NCBI RefSeq assembly: GCF_002261425.1
Contig: NZ_NEVJ01000003.1
Span: 3,100,001 to 3,164,000, forward strand
DNA: 64,000 bases
Direction: 5' to 3'
From: Bordetella genomosp. 9
GTDB taxonomy: Bacteria; Pseudomonadota; Gammaproteobacteria; Burkholderiales; Burkholderiaceae_B
The translations under genes and the position numbers were made by a program. How positions within the stretch are numbered: position 1 is the first letter of the stretch; every line of letters begins with the position of its first letter. The notes beneath the pieces are model-generated. The model searched no databases. It saw only the letters and a list, made by a program, of their open reading frames with translations, and was not told the origin of the DNA. Shown here in pieces: positions 1-8,464 of this stretch.

Positions 1-452
1 TGAGCCACGATTTCGACGTGCTCCCCTTGCTCAAGTCGGAAAGCGGCCTGCCGGCCAAGCTGCGCCGGTTGCCGGGGCGCAAGGTGCTGCTCACCAATGC
101 GCCGCTGCATTACGCCCGCACGGTGCTGCGGCACCTGGGCCTGCTGTCGCATTTCGACAGCCTGTGGGCGATCGAGCACATGAACTGGCACGGCAACTTC
201 CGCCCCAAGCCTTCTGCCATCCTGCTCAAGCGCGTGCTCGCGCGCGAAGGCGCGTCGGCCGCGCATACCGTGCTGGTCGAGGACACCCTGGAAAACCTGC
301 GCGGCGCGCGCCGCGCGGGCCTGCGCACGGTGCACATACACCATCCGGGCACACCCTTCAGCAAGGGCGGCCGCAACCGGCCGGGCTATGTCGACTTGCG
401 AGTACACTCGGTCAGCGAGCTGCTACTGCAACGCCGCCCCTTGCGGCGCTAG
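1..452 (+). CDS. Pyrimidine 5'-nucleotidase, HAD family (5' end outside window)
   Basis: The open frame runs into the left edge of the window, reading from base 3, so the start codon and the first HAD motif (DxDxT) are missing. The visible part shows the HAD core: KVLLTNAPLHYA is motif II (Thr in LLTN), a Lys-containing motif III follows in the FRPKPS segment, and VLVEDTLENL is motif IV with the metal-binding acidic residue. This pattern fits the SDT1/YjjG-like pyrimidine 5'-nucleotidases, which dephosphorylate UMP and CMP. It lies 65 bp upstream of slmA on the same strand. Family assignment is good; substrate is inferred. Confidence 0.8.
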   Translation, partial: SHDFDVLPLLKSESGLPAKLRRLPGRKVLLTNAPLHYARTVLRHLGLLSHFDSLWAIEHMNWHGNFRPKPSAILLKRVLAREGASAAHTVLVEDTLENLRGARRAGLRTVHIHHPGTPFSKGGRNRPGYVDLRVHSVSELLLQRRPLRR

Positions 453-517
453 CGCGGTCCTTTTCAGTTTTTGTTTCCTGAACTCAATTACCGGCCGCCT
501 CGCGGACGGCCACACCC

Positions 518-1093
518 ATGGCAAGCAGACCCGGCGAAAAGAAAACGCAGATCCTGCAGACCCTGGCGGAAATGCTGGAGCAGCCTCACGCGGCTCGAAT
601 CACGACAGCGGCCCTGGCGGCGCGCATGCAGGTTTCGGAAGCGGCCCTGTACCGGCATTTCGCCAGCAAGGCGCAGATGTTCGAAGGCCTGATCGAGTTC
701 ATCGAGCAGACGATATTCACGCTGGTCAATCAGATCGGTTCGGCGGAGCCCGATGGCGTCGGCCAGGCACGGCGCATGGTCAACATGCTGCTGACATTTT
801 CCGAACGCAACAAGGGCATGACGCGCGTGCTCACGGGCGACGCGCTGGTGACGGAAGACAACCGTCTGCAGGAACGGATCAACCACATCAACGATCGCAT
901 CGAAGCCTCGTTCCGCCAGGCCTTGCGCACGGCGGTGCACGACGGGGCCTTGCCGGCGAATGCCGATGTCAGCGCGCATGCCAGCCTGTTGACGCATTTC
1001 GTGCTGGGACGCTGGCTGCGGTATGCGCAAAGCGGTTGGCGCGTGCCGCCGACCGTGCACCTGGACGAACAGCTTCGCCTGGCCTTGGGCTGA
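518..1093 (+). CDS. slmA: Nucleoid occlusion factor SlmA (TetR fold)
   Basis: This 191-residue protein has a TetR-type N-terminal helix-turn-helix (about residues 10-55, with ITTAALAARMQVSEAALYRH as its core) followed by an all-helical ligand/dimer domain. The HTH segment AALYRHFASKAQMFEGLIEF and the later NKGMTRVLTGDAL are characteristic of SlmA, which binds DNA sites away from the terminus and blocks FtsZ assembly over the nucleoid. The ATG start directly precedes ASRPGEKK, a usual length for the family. It follows the nucleotidase gene and converges on moeB. A generic TetR regulator is the alternative. Confidence 0.82.
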   Translation: MASRPGEKKTQILQTLAEMLEQPHAARITTAALAARMQVSEAALYRHFASKAQMFEGLIEFIEQTIFTLVNQIGSAEPDGVGQARRMVNMLLTFSERNKGMTRVLTGDALVTEDNRLQERINHINDRIEASFRQALRTAVHDGALPANADVSAHASLLTHFVLGRWLRYAQSGWRVPPTVHLDEQLRLALG

Positions 1094-1106
1094 CGCCAGC
1101 GTCAGC
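1089..1106. terminator. Small hairpin between convergent slmA and moeB
   Basis: GCTGACG and CGTCAGC form a perfect 7-bp stem with a 4-base loop, overlapping the slmA stop and the last codons of moeB. No U-run is present on either side, so termination is inferred from position only. Confidence 0.35.
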
Positions 1107-1869
1107 GCTTCGGTAGTGGCCTTCTTTCCGCGCAAATAGCGCATTCCTCGTCGCGCGGGACGTTCAGGCTGCGCCATTGCATGGCCAGGCCGTCCAGGCA
1201 CAGCATGCGGCCGGCGAGCGTTTCGCCGATACCGGCCAGCAGCTTCAAGGCTTCCGCCGCCTGCACGCTGCCGATGATGCCCACCAGCGGCGCCAGCACG
1301 CCCATGGTCGCGCAGTTGGCTTCTTCGACGTCGTCCGCTTCCGGGAACAGGCAGTGATAGCACGGCGAGGTCTCGCCACGCAGGTCGAATACGCTGACCT
1401 GCCCATCGAAGCGGATGGCCGCGCCCGACACCAGCGGCTTGCGGTGATGCACGCACGCGCGGTTGATCGCGTGCCGGGTGGTGAAGTTGTCGGAACAATC
1501 GAGCACCACGTCCGCGCGCGCCACGGCGGCGAGCAGGGCATCGCCCTGCAGGCGCTGGGCAATGGTGTCGACGACGATCTCCGGATTGAGCGACAGCAAG
1601 GCGCGGCGCCCTGATTCCACCTTGGCCTGTCCCAGGCTTTCCGTGGCGTGCAGCAACTGCCGCTGCAGGTTGCTGAGTTCGACGACGTCGTCGTCGACCA
1701 GCGTGATATGGCCGACCCCCGCGCTGGCAAGATACATCGCGGCCGGAGAGCCCAGCCCCCCTGCCCCGATGATCAGCGCACGCCCCGCCAGGATTTTTTC
1801 CTGTCCTTCGATACCGAGTTCGTCGAGCAGGATGTGGCGGGCATAGCGCAGCAACTGCTGGTCGTTCAT
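1102..1869 (-). CDS. moeB: HesA/MoeB/ThiF family adenylyltransferase
   Basis: This 255-residue E1-like enzyme adenylates the C-terminal glycine of a ubiquitin-like sulfur carrier (MoaD or ThiS) for molybdopterin or thiamine synthesis. The nucleotide-binding loop GAGGLGSPAAMYLASAG lies near residues 36-52, and the ATP/Asp motif LDCSDNFTTRHAINRAC is at about residues 123-140. Two zinc-binding CxxC pairs are visible: CYHC near residue 170 and CAIC near the C terminus. There is no rhodanese extension. The start overlaps the stop of ctp by 4 bp, so it is translationally coupled as the last gene of the gpmA-envC-ctp-moeB set. ThiF is the alternative name. Confidence 0.85.
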   Translation of the reverse strand: MNDQQLLRYARHILLDELGIEGQEKILAGRALIIGAGGLGSPAAMYLASAGVGHITLVDDDVVELSNLQRQLLHATESLGQAKVESGRRALLSLNPEIVVDTIAQRLQGDALLAAVARADVVLDCSDNFTTRHAINRACVHHRKPLVSGAAIRFDGQVSVFDLRGETSPCYHCLFPEADDVEEANCATMGVLAPLVGIIGSVQAAEALKLLAGIGETLAGRMLCLDGLAMQWRSLNVPRDEECAICAERRPLPKR

Positions 1870-3335
1870 TTTGCCTTGGCGGGCTCGACTCCGGACGGCG
1901 TGATCGTCATGCGTTCCGTCGGCGCCTGCGCGGCGCCGGCGGTCTGCTGCGGCGCGCCGGCCTTGTCATTGGACGCGGTCTTGGGCACGGCCTTCTGGAT
2001 CGGCTTGCCGTCCAGCAGGTTCAGCGCCTGCTTGAGCTGGAAGTCTTCCTTGCCGCCGAACTCGAACGTCTTGGGCAGCTCGATATTGGCCGGGTCATTG
2101 GCGGACTTGATCTCGCCGTTGGGCGCTTGCTGGTTGGCCAGGTGGCGCTGCAGATCGGCTTCGCGCGGCAGGCGGAACAGGTCGCCGGTCGCCGTATCGG
2201 CCACCACGTAATCCGGTTCGATGCCGGTCGCCTGGATGGAACGGCCGCTGGGCGTGAAATAGCGCGACGTCGTCAGCTTGATGGCGGTGTCTTCGCTGAG
2301 CGGCAGGATCACCTGCACGGAGCCCTTGCCGAAGGTACGGTTGCCCATCACCTTGGCGCGCTTGTGATCCTGCAGCGCGCCGGCGACGATTTCCGAGGCG
2401 GACGCGGAGCCCACGTTCACCAGCACCACCATGGGCACGGTCTTGACCCAACCCGGCAGGCCCGAGAGATAATTGCCTTCGCCGCGCGCATATTCGGCCG
2501 GGGTGGCCAGATACTTGTGGCGCGCGTCGGGCGTGCGGCCATCGGTGGATACCACCAGCGAATCCGCCGGCAGGAAGGCCGACGCCACGCCGATGGCGCT
2601 GGTCAACAGGCCGCCCGGGTCATTGCGCAGGTCCAGCACCAGCGCGCGCGGCGGCTGCTTGGCGCCGAGCTCGGCAAGCTGGCGGGCCATGTCGGCGCCC
2701 GTCTTTTCCTGGAACTGGGCAATGCGCACATAGGCCACGTTGCCGTCCAGCATCTTGCTGCGCACGCTGCGCACCTTGATGACGTCGCGCATGATCTTCA
2801 GCACGATGGGCTGCGGATGATCGGCACGCATGATGGTCAGCGTGATCGGCGTCTTGGGCGCGCCGCGCATCAGCTTGACGGCGTCGTTCAGCGACATGCC
2901 CTTGGTGGGCGTATCGTTGATCTTGGTGATGAGATCGCCCGCCATGACACCGGCGCGCGCGGCCGGCGTGTCTTCGATGGGCGAAATGACCTTCACGTAG
3001 CCGTCTTCGGCGCCGACTTCGATGCCCAGGCCGCCGAACTCGCCTTGCGTGGCGGTCTGCATGTCGCGATAGGCATCGGCGTCCAGATAGGCGGAGTGCG
3101 GATCGAGGCCGGACACCATGCCGGAGATGGCATTGTCGATCAGCGTCTTGTCGTCCGTCGGTTCGACGTAGTTGTTCTTGATGGCGCCGAAGACGTTGGT
3201 GAACTGGCGCAGTTCCTCCAACGGCAAGGGGCTGCCGCCGCGCTGTGCGACCGCGGTCACGCCGACGCTTAGCAAAACACCGGCGACAACACCGAGCGAC
3301 ACCAGGCCGAAACTGCGAAACTTGCGAGTGCTCAT
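1866..3335 (-). CDS. S41 family carboxy-terminal processing peptidase
   Basis: This periplasmic tail-specific protease has an N-terminal signal anchor (STRKFRSFGLVSLGVVAG), a PDZ domain (about residues 85-165, with FGGLGIEVGAEDGYVKVISP) and the S41 catalytic core. The nucleophile Ser is in VGSASASEIVAGALQD and the general-base Lys is in NRTFGKGSVQ. The C-terminal 100 residues are a Pro/Ala-rich tail. The start is placed at 3335 because AGGAAG lies just upstream; a start 27 bp earlier lacks such a site. It lies between envC and moeB. Like other CtpA/CtpB proteases it probably trims or degrades envelope proteins such as peptidoglycan hydrolases; its target here is unknown. Confidence 0.9.
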   Translation of the reverse strand: MSTRKFRSFGLVSLGVVAGVLLSVGVTAVAQRGGSPLPLEELRQFTNVFGAIKNNYVEPTDDKTLIDNAISGMVSGLDPHSAYLDADAYRDMQTATQGEFGGLGIEVGAEDGYVKVISPIEDTPAARAGVMAGDLITKINDTPTKGMSLNDAVKLMRGAPKTPITLTIMRADHPQPIVLKIMRDVIKVRSVRSKMLDGNVAYVRIAQFQEKTGADMARQLAELGAKQPPRALVLDLRNDPGGLLTSAIGVASAFLPADSLVVSTDGRTPDARHKYLATPAEYARGEGNYLSGLPGWVKTVPMVVLVNVGSASASEIVAGALQDHKRAKVMGNRTFGKGSVQVILPLSEDTAIKLTTSRYFTPSGRSIQATGIEPDYVVADTATGDLFRLPREADLQRHLANQQAPNGEIKSANDPANIELPKTFEFGGKEDFQLKQALNLLDGKPIQKAVPKTASNDKAGAPQQTAGAAQAPTERMTITPSGVEPAKAK

Positions 3336-3368
3336 GCACACTTCCTGAATTGGTTTAGCCAAACGCTT

Positions 3369-5015
3369 CTACTGGGCCAACCATTGGGCTGGGTCCACCG
3401 GCGCGCCGCCATGACGAATTTCAAAGTATAGGCCCGATTCCACCTGCCCGCCCGTCGCGCCGGCCGAGGCGATGGTGTCCCCGGCGGCGACCCGATCGCC
3501 CACCTGTTTCAACAGGGACTGGTTATACCCGTAGACCGTCAAGTACTGCTGGCCGTGATCCACGATGATGAGGTTACCGAAGCCCCGCAGCCAATTGGCG
3601 TAAACCACGGTGCCGGGCGCCACGGCGCGTACCGGCGTGCCTTCGGGCACGCGCAGCACGATGCCCCGCCAGACGCCGCCGTCCGGGCGGCCGAGGCCGA
3701 AGCGCCCCTGCACGGTGGCGCCCGAGACGGGCACCGGCAGGCCAGGCCGCAGGCCGCGGCCCGCCGGGGGGAGCGGCCGGGCGGGCGTTGAAGACGCCGA
3801 GGAAGCGGACGATGGGGCGGAGGAGGCGGACTGGGCGTCCGCGGTCTCCGCCGTCTTCGGTTCGGCCGACTTCGGTTCAGCTGGCTTTAAGCCTTCTATA
3901 TTGCCGCGCGCCACCGGCAGGCTGGCTTGCGCCGCCCGGCGCGCGGCCGCTTCGGCGTCTTCCGCCTGCCTGGCGGCGGCGGCCGCCTGGCGATCGGCGG
4001 CCGCGGCGGCGTCGGCGTCGCGGCGCGCGGCGGCTTCGACCTGCTCGCGCGCCTGCGAGGCCTCGCGCGCTTCCTGCGCGCGGCGGGCGGCGTCGGCGGC
4101 CTTGCGGGCATCGTCGGCGCGCTTGCGGGCGTCTTCCGCCTTGCGCCGGGCTTCCTCCAGCGCCAGGCGCCGCGCCTCTTCGGCCTTGCGGGCGGCCTCG
4201 GCCTCCGCCTGCCTGCGCGCTTCCTCGGCCTTGCGGCGGGCCTCTTCGGCCTTGCGCGCTTCCTCGGCCTGCTTTTCGATGGCCACCTGCAGGTCGTCGA
4301 TCAGGCGCGACATGCGCTGATCGTCGCGGCCCAGCTTGACGGCCTCTTCGCGCTGCGCGGTGATCTGGCCTTCAAGGCGCGCCAGGACGCTGGCGCGCTC
4401 CTTCTGCTGCGCGACCAGCTGGGTTTTCTGATCGGCGGTTTCCTTGACCACCTGGGCGATTTCCTGGCGCCGCGCGTCGGCCTGGCCCTGCAGGCGCGCC
4501 AGTTCGTCCAGGTCGCGGCGCAGCGCCTGCACCGCTTCGGCCCGGGCCTGGGAGACATAGCCCAGATAGGCCAGATTGCGGCCCAGCTGCTGGGGGTCGT
4601 CGCCGGACAGCAGCGCCGTCCAGGGCGACAGGCCGCTGGTGTACTGGGCGCGCAGTTGCCTCGCGAGCTCCTCGCGGCGCTGCGCCAGCACCGCCTGCTG
4701 CGCCGTCATCTGGCGTTCCAGGCCGGCCAGGTCGGCTTCCGCCTGCTTGCTCTGCGCGGCCAGCTCGGCCAGGCGGCGGTTGATCTGCGAGATCGCGGTT
4801 TCCGACTGGCGCAGCGAGTCAGCGGCTTCCTTGCGCGCCGATTCGCGTTCGTCGATGGTTTTCTGCAGTGACTGGATGCGTTCGCGCAATGCCGACTGCT
4901 GGCGTTGCGCCTCGGTCTGTTTCTCCGCCAGGTCCGCGGGCGCGGCCCACGCCGCGCCCGCCGCCAGCGCCATCGTCAGCGCGGCGGCCGTCCATCCACT
5001 GCCAGCCAGGCGCAT
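3369..5015 (-). CDS. envC: Murein hydrolase activator EnvC
   Basis: This 548-residue periplasmic protein has a signal peptide (cleavage after AWA, about residue 24), a long coiled coil (about residues 27-345) and a C-terminal LytM/M23 domain. The LytM domain lacks the zinc-binding His/Asp residues: GRFGLGRPDGG replaces the first metal motif and LYFEIR replaces HLHFE. YGYNQS is typical of EnvC, which does not cut peptidoglycan itself but activates AmiA/AmiB amidases for daughter-cell separation. The coiled coil carries an unusual run of EEARRKAEEARR-type repeats, making the protein about 130 residues longer than E. coli EnvC. It follows gpmA with a 3-bp gap. Confidence 0.9.
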   Translation of the reverse strand: MRLAGSGWTAAALTMALAAGAAWAAPADLAEKQTEAQRQQSALRERIQSLQKTIDERESARKEAADSLRQSETAISQINRRLAELAAQSKQAEADLAGLERQMTAQQAVLAQRREELARQLRAQYTSGLSPWTALLSGDDPQQLGRNLAYLGYVSQARAEAVQALRRDLDELARLQGQADARRQEIAQVVKETADQKTQLVAQQKERASVLARLEGQITAQREEAVKLGRDDQRMSRLIDDLQVAIEKQAEEARKAEEARRKAEEARRQAEAEAARKAEEARRLALEEARRKAEDARKRADDARKAADAARRAQEAREASQAREQVEAAARRDADAAAAADRQAAAAARQAEDAEAAARRAAQASLPVARGNIEGLKPAEPKSAEPKTAETADAQSASSAPSSASSASSTPARPLPPAGRGLRPGLPVPVSGATVQGRFGLGRPDGGVWRGIVLRVPEGTPVRAVAPGTVVYANWLRGFGNLIIVDHGQQYLTVYGYNQSLLKQVGDRVAAGDTIASAGATGGQVESGLYFEIRHGGAPVDPAQWLAQ

Positions 5016-5018
5016 CGG

Positions 5019-5771
5019 TCAGGCCTTTTTCGCCTTGCCTTGCGCAGCCACGGCGGCCATGGCGGCTTCGATTTCGGCCGGATCGCCCAGGTAGTAATGG
5101 CGCAGGGGGCGCAGATCGTCGTCGAGTTCGTAGACCAGCGGCTGCCCGGTGGGGATGTTCAGCCCCACGATATCGTCGTCCGAGATGCCGTCCAGGTGCT
5201 TGATCAGGGCGCGCAGGCTGTTGCCATGCGCCGAAATCAGCACGCGGCGGCCGGCGCGGATGGCGGGCGCGATCGACTCGTTCCAGAAAGGCAGGACGCG
5301 GGCCACGGTATCCTTCAGGCACTCGGTGGCGGGCAGTTGAGCCGCCGGTATGCGCGCGTAGCGGCTGTCGAAGCGCGGATGGCGCTCGTCGTCCACGGGA
5401 ATGGGATCGGGCGCGATGGCGTAGGCACGACGCCAGATCAATACCTGTTCGTCGCCGAACTTGGCGGCGGTCTCGGCCTTGTTCAGGCCCTGCAGGGCGC
5501 CGTAATGCCGCTCGTTCAGCCGCCAGCTGTTGCCGATGGGGGTGTACATCGCGTCCATGGCGTCCAGCGCGATCCAGAGCGTGCGGATGGCGCGCTTCAG
5601 GACGGAGGTGTAGGCCAGGTCGAACGCGTAGCCCTCGCGCTTGAGCAGTTCGCCGGCGGCGCGCGCCTGTTCGCGGCCGGTATCGGTCAGGTCGACGTCG
5701 GTCCAGCCGGTGAAACGGTTTTCCAGATTCCACTGGCTTTCGCCGTGACGCATCAGAACGAGTTTGTGCAT
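5019..5771 (-). CDS. gpmA: 2,3-bisphosphoglycerate-dependent phosphoglycerate mutase
   Basis: This 250-residue cytosolic glycolytic enzyme interconverts 3- and 2-phosphoglycerate. The catalytic phosphohistidine motif [12 protein letters not shown] is at residues 4-15, and the second active-site histidine is in [17 protein letters not shown] near residue 186. Length and the [13 protein letters not shown] signature match GpmA closely. It is the first gene of the minus-strand set with envC, ctp and moeB, and diverges from the rhodanese gene across a 159-bp AT-richer spacer. Confidence 0.96.
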   Translation of the reverse strand: MHKLVLMRHGESQWNLENRFTGWTDVDLTDTGREQARAAGELLKREGYAFDLAYTSVLKRAIRTLWIALDAMDAMYTPIGNSWRLNERHYGALQGLNKAETAAKFGDEQVLIWRRAYAIAPDPIPVDDERHPRFDSRYARIPAAQLPATECLKDTVARVLPFWNESIAPAIRAGRRVLISAHGNSLRALIKHLDGISDDDIVGLNIPTGQPLVYELDDDLRPLRHYYLGDPAEIEAAMAAVAAQGKAKKA

Positions 5772-5930
5772 AGTGCGGTCGCTTGAAACAGAGTTGAAAG
5801 ATGCCGGATTGGCATCATTTTATAATTGCCCGGTTATGCCCCTTCCGGACGGTCCCGCGCCGCCGCCCGCCGGGATGCGGCGCCCGGTGGGCCTTGATCG
5901 CCCATTAACCGTCATACTTCAGGACGTTCC
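5772..5930. promoter_or_regulatory. Divergent promoter region gpmA / rhodanese-grxC-secB-gpsA
   Basis: This spacer separates two divergent operons and contains an AT-rich core around 5815-5828. On the plus strand TATAAT occurs at 5821-5826, preceded by TTGAAA at 5794-5799 with a 21-base spacer, which is longer than ideal. On the minus strand the same core gives an ATTATAAAAT stretch as a possible -10 for gpmA. The exact start sites cannot be fixed by eye. Confidence 0.4.
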
Positions 5931-6353
5931 GTGGATTTTGTGCATTTTCTGCTAGGTCAGAACAATATTTTCATCGTCGCCGCGGCGGTCGTGTCCGGCA
6001 TCATGCTGGCCATTCCCGCGCTGCGCAAGACCGGCGGCGGATCCGCCATCGGAACGGCCGAAGCCATACAGATGGTGAACCAGCGGCAGGCGGTATGGGT
6101 GGACGTACGTCCGGCCGAACAATACCAGGCTGGGCACATCGCGCAGGCACGCAGCGTGCCGGCAGCGGACATCGACAAGAAATCCGCCGGCCTGCCCAAG
6201 AACAAGCCCCTGGTCGTGGTGTGTGAGCAGGGACGCGACGCCAGCCGCGCCGTGTCCAGGCTGAAAGCCCAGGGGTTCGCCGAAGTGGTGGCCCTGCAAG
6301 GCGGCATGAAGGCCTGGAGCCAGGCCGGCCTGCCCGTCACGCAGAAAGCCTGA
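5931..6353 (+). CDS. Membrane-anchored rhodanese-like protein (YibN type)
   Basis: This 140-residue protein starts with GTG. Residues 1-30 hold one hydrophobic segment (NNIFIVAAAVVSGIMLAIPA), so it is probably an inner-membrane protein. The rest is a single rhodanese domain with DVRPAEQYQAGHI and the active-site loop VCEQGRDASRA, whose Cys would carry the persulfide. The order rhodanese-grxC-secB-gpsA is the same as yibN-grxC-secB-gpsA in E. coli, which supports the call. Its physiological acceptor is unknown. Confidence 0.88.
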   Translation: MDFVHFLLGQNNIFIVAAAVVSGIMLAIPALRKTGGGSAIGTAEAIQMVNQRQAVWVDVRPAEQYQAGHIAQARSVPAADIDKKSAGLPKNKPLVVVCEQGRDASRAVSRLKAQGFAEVVALQGGMKAWSQAGLPVTQKA

Positions 6354-6424
6354 CGCGTATCCCGCCAGGGCGGGCGCCGGCGCCGACTGTCGCCCCTTCC
6401 GCTTTTCAACGTAGAGAAACGACG

Positions 6425-6679
6425 ATGAAAAAAGTCCTGATGTACAGCTCCGCTGTCTGTCCCTATTGCATCCGTGCCGAAGCCCTGCTCAAGCAGCGCG
6501 GCGTCAGCGAGATCGAGAAGGTCCGCATCGACCTCGACCCGGCCCAGCGCGCCACGATGATGGAGCGAACCGGCCGCCGCACCGTGCCGCAGATCTATAT
6601 CGGCGACACGCACGTGGGCGGCTACGACGACCTGGCCGCGCTGGACCGCGCCGACAAGCTGGTCCCCATGCTGGCCTGA
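6425..6679 (+). CDS. grxC: Glutaredoxin 3
   Basis: This is an 84-residue thioredoxin-fold protein with the dithiol active site CPYC at residues 13-16 and the glutathione-binding cis-Pro and GG motifs (TVPQIYIGDTHVGGYDDL). It reduces protein disulfides and glutathione mixed disulfides in the cytoplasm. It lies between the rhodanese gene and secB as in enterobacteria. The stop codon lies inside a tandem 13-bp repeat that continues downstream. Confidence 0.95.
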   Translation: MKKVLMYSSAVCPYCIRAEALLKQRGVSEIEKVRIDLDPAQRATMMERTGRRTVPQIYIGDTHVGGYDDLAALDRADKLVPMLA

Positions 6680-6708
6680 TTTGCTGGCCTGATTTGCTGG
6701 CCTGATTT
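6670..6708 (+). repeat. Three tandem 13-bp units over the grxC stop codon
   Basis: GCTGGCCTGATTT is repeated exactly three times (6670-6682, 6683-6695, 6696-6708). The first copy contains the grxC TGA. Because 13 is not a multiple of three, the three TGA triplets fall in all three frames. Confidence 0.95.
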
Positions 6709-6780
6709 CCGGCGCCGTCCGGCGGACGGCGCCTCCTTTGCCTGCCTCAGGCTTTACTCCCACCCTTTCCGGAATTCTTC

Positions 6781-7293
6781 ATGGCCGATCAAACCAACCA
6801 GGCGGGCGACGACGCTCCGTCGTTCAATCTGCAGCGCGTCTACCTGAAGGACCTGTCGCTGGAAATGCCCAACGCGCCCCACGTATTCCTGGAACAGGAC
6901 ACGCCGCAGGTTGAGGTCAGCATCAACGTCGGCGGCCAGCGGCTGACCGAAACGCTGTTCGAGTCCACCGTCACCGTCACCGTCACCACGCGCGTCACCG
7001 ACAAGGTGCTGTATCTGGTCGAAGGCACCCAGGCCGGCATTTTCGAGCTGGCCAACATCCCGGGCGAACAGCTGGACCCGCTGCTGGGCATCGTCTGCCC
7101 CACCATGATCTACCCCTATCTGCGCGCCAACGTGGCGGATGCGATCACCCGCACCTCGCTGCCCGCGCTGCATCTGGCGGAGGTCAACTTCCAGGCGCTG
7201 TACGAACAACGCATCGCCGAGATGCAGCAACAGCAGCAGCAATCCGGCAATGACTCCGGCATCATCCTGCCGCCCAATGTCACGCGCCAGTAA
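6781..7293 (+). CDS. secB: Protein-export chaperone SecB
   Basis: This 170-residue protein is a homotetrameric cytosolic chaperone that keeps preproteins unfolded and hands them to SecA. The family signatures are [19 protein letters not shown] (residues 14-32), the conserved [15 protein letters not shown] (about residues 109-123) and the FQALYEQR segment near the C terminus. The tail is Gln-rich. Within the coding region a 6-bp in-frame repeat (ACCGTC) near 6966 encodes TVTVT. It is followed closely by gpsA. Confidence 0.96.
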   Translation: MADQTNQAGDDAPSFNLQRVYLKDLSLEMPNAPHVFLEQDTPQVEVSINVGGQRLTETLFESTVTVTVTTRVTDKVLYLVEGTQAGIFELANIPGEQLDPLLGIVCPTMIYPYLRANVADAITRTSLPALHLAEVNFQALYEQRIAEMQQQQQQSGNDSGIILPPNVTRQ

Positions 7294-7303
7294 TCCCGCG
7301 GAC

Positions 7304-8380
7304 ATGCCCCGTCCGCCCGCCGGCACCCAGGTGCCGCCGCGGGTGGCGGTGCTGGGCGCCGGCAGCTGGGGAACGGCGCTGGCGGCCGTGGCCGCGCGCC
7401 GTCGTCCCACCTTGCTGTGGGCGCGCCAGGCCGCGCAGGCCGACGCCATGAGCGCCACACACGAAAACGCCCGGTATCTTCCGGGCGTTTCTTTGCCTGC
7501 CTCGCTGGAAATCGGCAGCGACTTCGATCGCGCGCTTTCCATGACGGCCGCCGATGGCGGTGTGCCGCTGCTCATCCTTGGCGTGCCGGTGGCGGGGCTG
7601 GAAGCCATGTGCCAGGACCTGGCGCGGCGCCTGCCCGCGCTGGGCTGCGCCGGCTGGCACGTGGTCTGGACCTGCAAGGGCTTCGACGAATCCCAGGGCC
7701 GGCTACCGCATGAAATCGCGCTGGCGACGCTGGCCGACACCCCGGGCGTCCGCGTCGGCGTGCTGTCGGGACCGAGCTTCGCGCGTGAAGTCGCGCAAGG
7801 CCTGCCTGTCGCGTTGACGGTCGCCAGCGGCGACGCCGCCCTGTGCGCGGCCACCACGGCCGCGCTGCATGGCGGCGCGGTGCGGGTGTATGCCGGTTCC
7901 GACGTCGCCGGGGTGGAAGTCGGCGGCGCGATGAAGAACATCATTTCCATCGCCTGCGGTATCTCCGACGGCCTGATGCTGGGCACCAACGCGCGTGCCG
8001 CGCTGATCACCCGGGGCCTGGCCGAGATGACCCGCCTGGGCGTGGCGCTGGGCGCCCGCGCGGATACGTTTTCCGGGCTGACCGGCCTGGGCGATCTCGT
8101 GCTGAGCGCGACCGGCGAACTTTCGCGCAACCGCCGGGTAGGCCTGGACATCGGCGCCGGCCGCAAGCTGGCCGACATCCTGGCCGGGGGCATGACCGCC
8201 GAAGGCGTGCGCGCGGCCCGCTCGGCCCTGGCGCGCGCGCGCGCCCTGAATGTCGACCTGCCCATTACCGCCGCGGTCTGCGCGGTGCTTTTCGACGGCG
8301 TGTCTCCCATGACGGCCGTGTCCACCCTGCTGGCGCGCGACGCCCGACCGGAAAGCGGAGACCTGCGCGTGCCCGACTAA
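7304..8380 (+). CDS. gpsA: NAD(P)-dependent glycerol-3-phosphate dehydrogenase
   Basis: This enzyme reduces dihydroxyacetone phosphate to sn-glycerol 3-phosphate for phospholipid synthesis. The Rossmann loop [14 protein letters not shown] starts about residue 18, and the catalytic Lys is in [14 protein letters not shown]. The SGPSFAREV and GLTGLGDL motifs are also present. The start at 7304 gives 358 residues, close to the family length; another in-frame ATG at 7277 overlaps the secB end by 17 bp and cannot be excluded, since neither has a clear ribosome-binding site. A terminator-like hairpin lies inside the gene at 7465-7490. Confidence 0.94.
   Translation: MPRPPAGTQVPPRVAVLGAGSWGTALAAVAARRRPTLLWARQAAQADAMSATHENARYLPGVSLPASLEIGSDFDRALSMTAADGGVPLLILGVPVAGLEAMCQDLARRLPALGCAGWHVVWTCKGFDESQGRLPHEIALATLADTPGVRVGVLSGPSFAREVAQGLPVALTVASGDAALCAATTAALHGGAVRVYAGSDVAGVEVGGAMKNIISIACGISDGLMLGTNARAALITRGLAEMTRLGVALGARADTFSGLTGLGDLVLSATGELSRNRRVGLDIGAGRKLADILAGGMTAEGVRAARSALARARALNVDLPITAAVCAVLFDGVSPMTAVSTLLARDARPESGDLRVPD
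7465..7490 (+). other. Terminator-like hairpin inside gpsA
   Basis: AAACGCCCGG (7465-7474) and CCGGGCGTTT (7481-7490) form a perfect 10-bp stem with a 6-base loop, followed by CTTT. It lies within the codons for the conserved ARYLPG motif of GpsA, so protein constraint could explain part of it. Confidence 0.5.
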
Positions 8381-8464
8381 GCGCCTGCCCCCGGCAGGCC
8401 GTTCACCCCAAAACAGCGCACGATCGCCCGACGCGATCGGCCATCCAAGCCAAAGGAGAAATCG

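Noticed and set aside
1102..5800. Long open frames antisense to moeB, ctp, envC and gpmA
   Set aside because: They mirror the codon pattern of the real genes in high-GC DNA, have no ribosome-binding sites and encode Arg/His/Gly-rich sequences without family features.
6670..6708. CRISPR-like or regulatory repeat array
   Set aside because: Units are contiguous with no spacers, and similar short arrays occur at other gene ends, so slippage duplication is simpler.
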